A stretch of 45,018 bases of DNA from Gnetum montanum (lineage: Eukaryota > Streptophyta > Gnetopsida > Gnetales > Gnetaceae). This document shows positions 43,973 to 45,018 of this stretch, piece by piece; position 1 is the stretch's first letter; each line of letters opens with the position of its first letter. The stretch covers positions 350,567 through 395,584 of the forward strand of contig MNCI01029312.1 in assembly GCA_015680685.1 (NCBI GenBank), written 5' to 3'. The translations under genes and the position numbers were made by a program. Under the pieces are notes generated by a model. The model saw only the letters and a program-made list of their open reading frames with translations, searched no databases and was not told where the DNA came from.

Positions 43973-44803
43973 AAAGTTTTGGACTTTTAACCCAAAACAC
44001 TTGATTCTAGAAGCCTTTTTCAATGAACGATGAGTCATGTATAGTAGATTTCAACCTTCCAACATAATGGCAAGGTTAGATCTACTTCACAAAGCTTCAA
44101 AATTTAGTTTTTGTTCCTTGTCCAACGTGATATCTCAAGATCCTTCAAGGGTCAATTTTAGAATAACTTGGGCATACAATGTCCATTTCTAACATATGAA
44201 TAGTCATTTCTAATATTTTTTTAGCCTTTTGAACTTAATTATGAGTTTAAATTTAGAATTTGGGTATTTGAAAATTAGGTGAAATCTTATATCATATCTT
44301 AAGAGGCCATAACATAGATTGACTAATCATGCCTAATAATTAAATTTCTAGGACTAAAAAATATAACCTCTTAGGCCATCTTGGACCTTAATATTACATG
44401 CTTAGCCTATGTTGATAAAGAGTTTTAGATCACCATTCCCTAATATGTCATTAGTTACACTGTTAGAGTTAGTTTCTTAAGGAAGGTAGAAATGTTATTA
44501 AGAGTCTAGGTAATGTAGCTAGTTTTTGGTGATCCATAATCAATTGGAGCATTAGTTGGTGGACCAAAATGATCATGAAGATATATACCTATTCAGCCTA
44601 TAACCAAATCATGCAATAGCAACATCATGAAGAATCATAATCTTGTTCTAGTAAGATGTATGGTACCCATGAAGAGAAAAAATCTAAGAGAAAACTCAAG
44701 AACAAGAATGCAAGTTACAACATAAAACATGTCTAAAAGATCTCAAGCTAGTGAGAAACAACATCCATTAGGTCCATAATGGGCTTGGACTAGCATGAGT
44801 ATT
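43973..44803. other. No gene seen
   Basis: AT-rich flank between the 5S relic and the last LTR. If the 5S relic is part of a TRIM, the element's remainder would lie here or upstream, but I cannot place its LTR ends. Confidence 0.45.
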
Positions 44804-45018
44804 TGATGAGACGCGATATGCACAAGCCGCGATATCGCGTACGTGATATCACGGCCGTCGCGATATCACATCCCCTGCGATATCGCATACACGATATCGC
44901 GGTCTGCTGCCAAATCTATAAATAAGAGGTGGCACTCCGCTCATTTCCATATAGAGGTTAGAAGTAGTAAAGCTCTGGCGGATTGATCACCCCAGAGATA
45001 GAATATTTTCCATGTGCC
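44804..45018 (+). repeat. Family A LTR, 5' part, cut by the window end
   Basis: Starts TGATGAGACGCGATATGC. Palindromes: GCGATATCGC at 44829 and 44877; variants CGTGATATCACG at 44842, GCGATATCAC at 44860 and ACGATATCGC at 44891. TATAAATA at 44917-44924. The window ends at CCATGTGCC, the same point where the N-run of the solo LTR begins (read on the minus strand). Whether a full element follows cannot be seen. Confidence 0.9.

Noticed and set aside
43781-44038. Minus-strand 85-codon frame with CVCVCV run
   Set aside because: It comes from the CA microsatellite and the 5S-derived relic; not a gene.

Overview
The window looks like nuclear DNA of a land plant with a large, repeat-rich genome. A gymnosperm-like genome is possible, but the sequence does not settle it. 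Nothing reads as an intact host gene. Almost all recognisable content is decayed retroelement: Ty3/gypsy elements of the non-chromovirus (Athila/Tat-like) type, one Ty1/copia body, one RTE-type LINE, and short pol III-derived relics. Most in-frame stops look like C-to-T or G-to-A transitions (CAA, CAG, CGA or TGG turned into stops), as expected for old, methylated copies.

Layout. 1-7117: 3' part of a Ty3/gypsy element (family A) with gag tail, protease, RT, RNase H, integrase, a long post-pol region, a remnant of a third ORF, a polypurine tract and a 3' LTR; its first 0.5 kb is an inverted piece joined at a single N. 7118-9453: gene-free, with a 60-bp tandem repeat. 9454-14370: degenerate Ty1/copia element. 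14371-17189: gene-free, with dispersed repeats. 17190-26048: Ty3/gypsy element family B, with 5' LTR, tRNA-Asp-like primer site, gag, third ORF and truncated 3' LTR, but no pol; an antisense solo LTR of family A with a perfect 5-bp duplication sits inside its gag. 26049-27962: gene-free. 27963-29067: LINE fragment cut by an LTR (family D), which is itself split by a complete family C element (29468-40439, perfect TTTAT duplication). 40440-40832: rest of LTR D and a primer-site relic. 41220-41671: copia-type LTR and tRNA-iMet primer-site relic. 42775-43972: tRNA-like relic, a 78-bp tandem repeat, and a 5S rRNA-derived relic. 44804-end: start of another family A LTR.

How the parts relate. Families A to D share LTR ends (TGATGAG...CTCATCA where intact), a conserved U5 end, and tRNA-Asp-like primer sites where visible (B, C, D). 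A, B and C also share a third ORF after pol that begins directly behind a splice-acceptor-like AG. B keeps gag and the third ORF but has lost the whole of pol, so it looks like a non-autonomous partner of an A- or C-like element. The family A promoter region carries an unusual array of GCGATATCGC palindromes just upstream of its TATA box. The most notable observations are this array, the conserved third-ORF module, the pol-less element, the nesting order, and repeated assembly breaks at one point inside the family A LTR.
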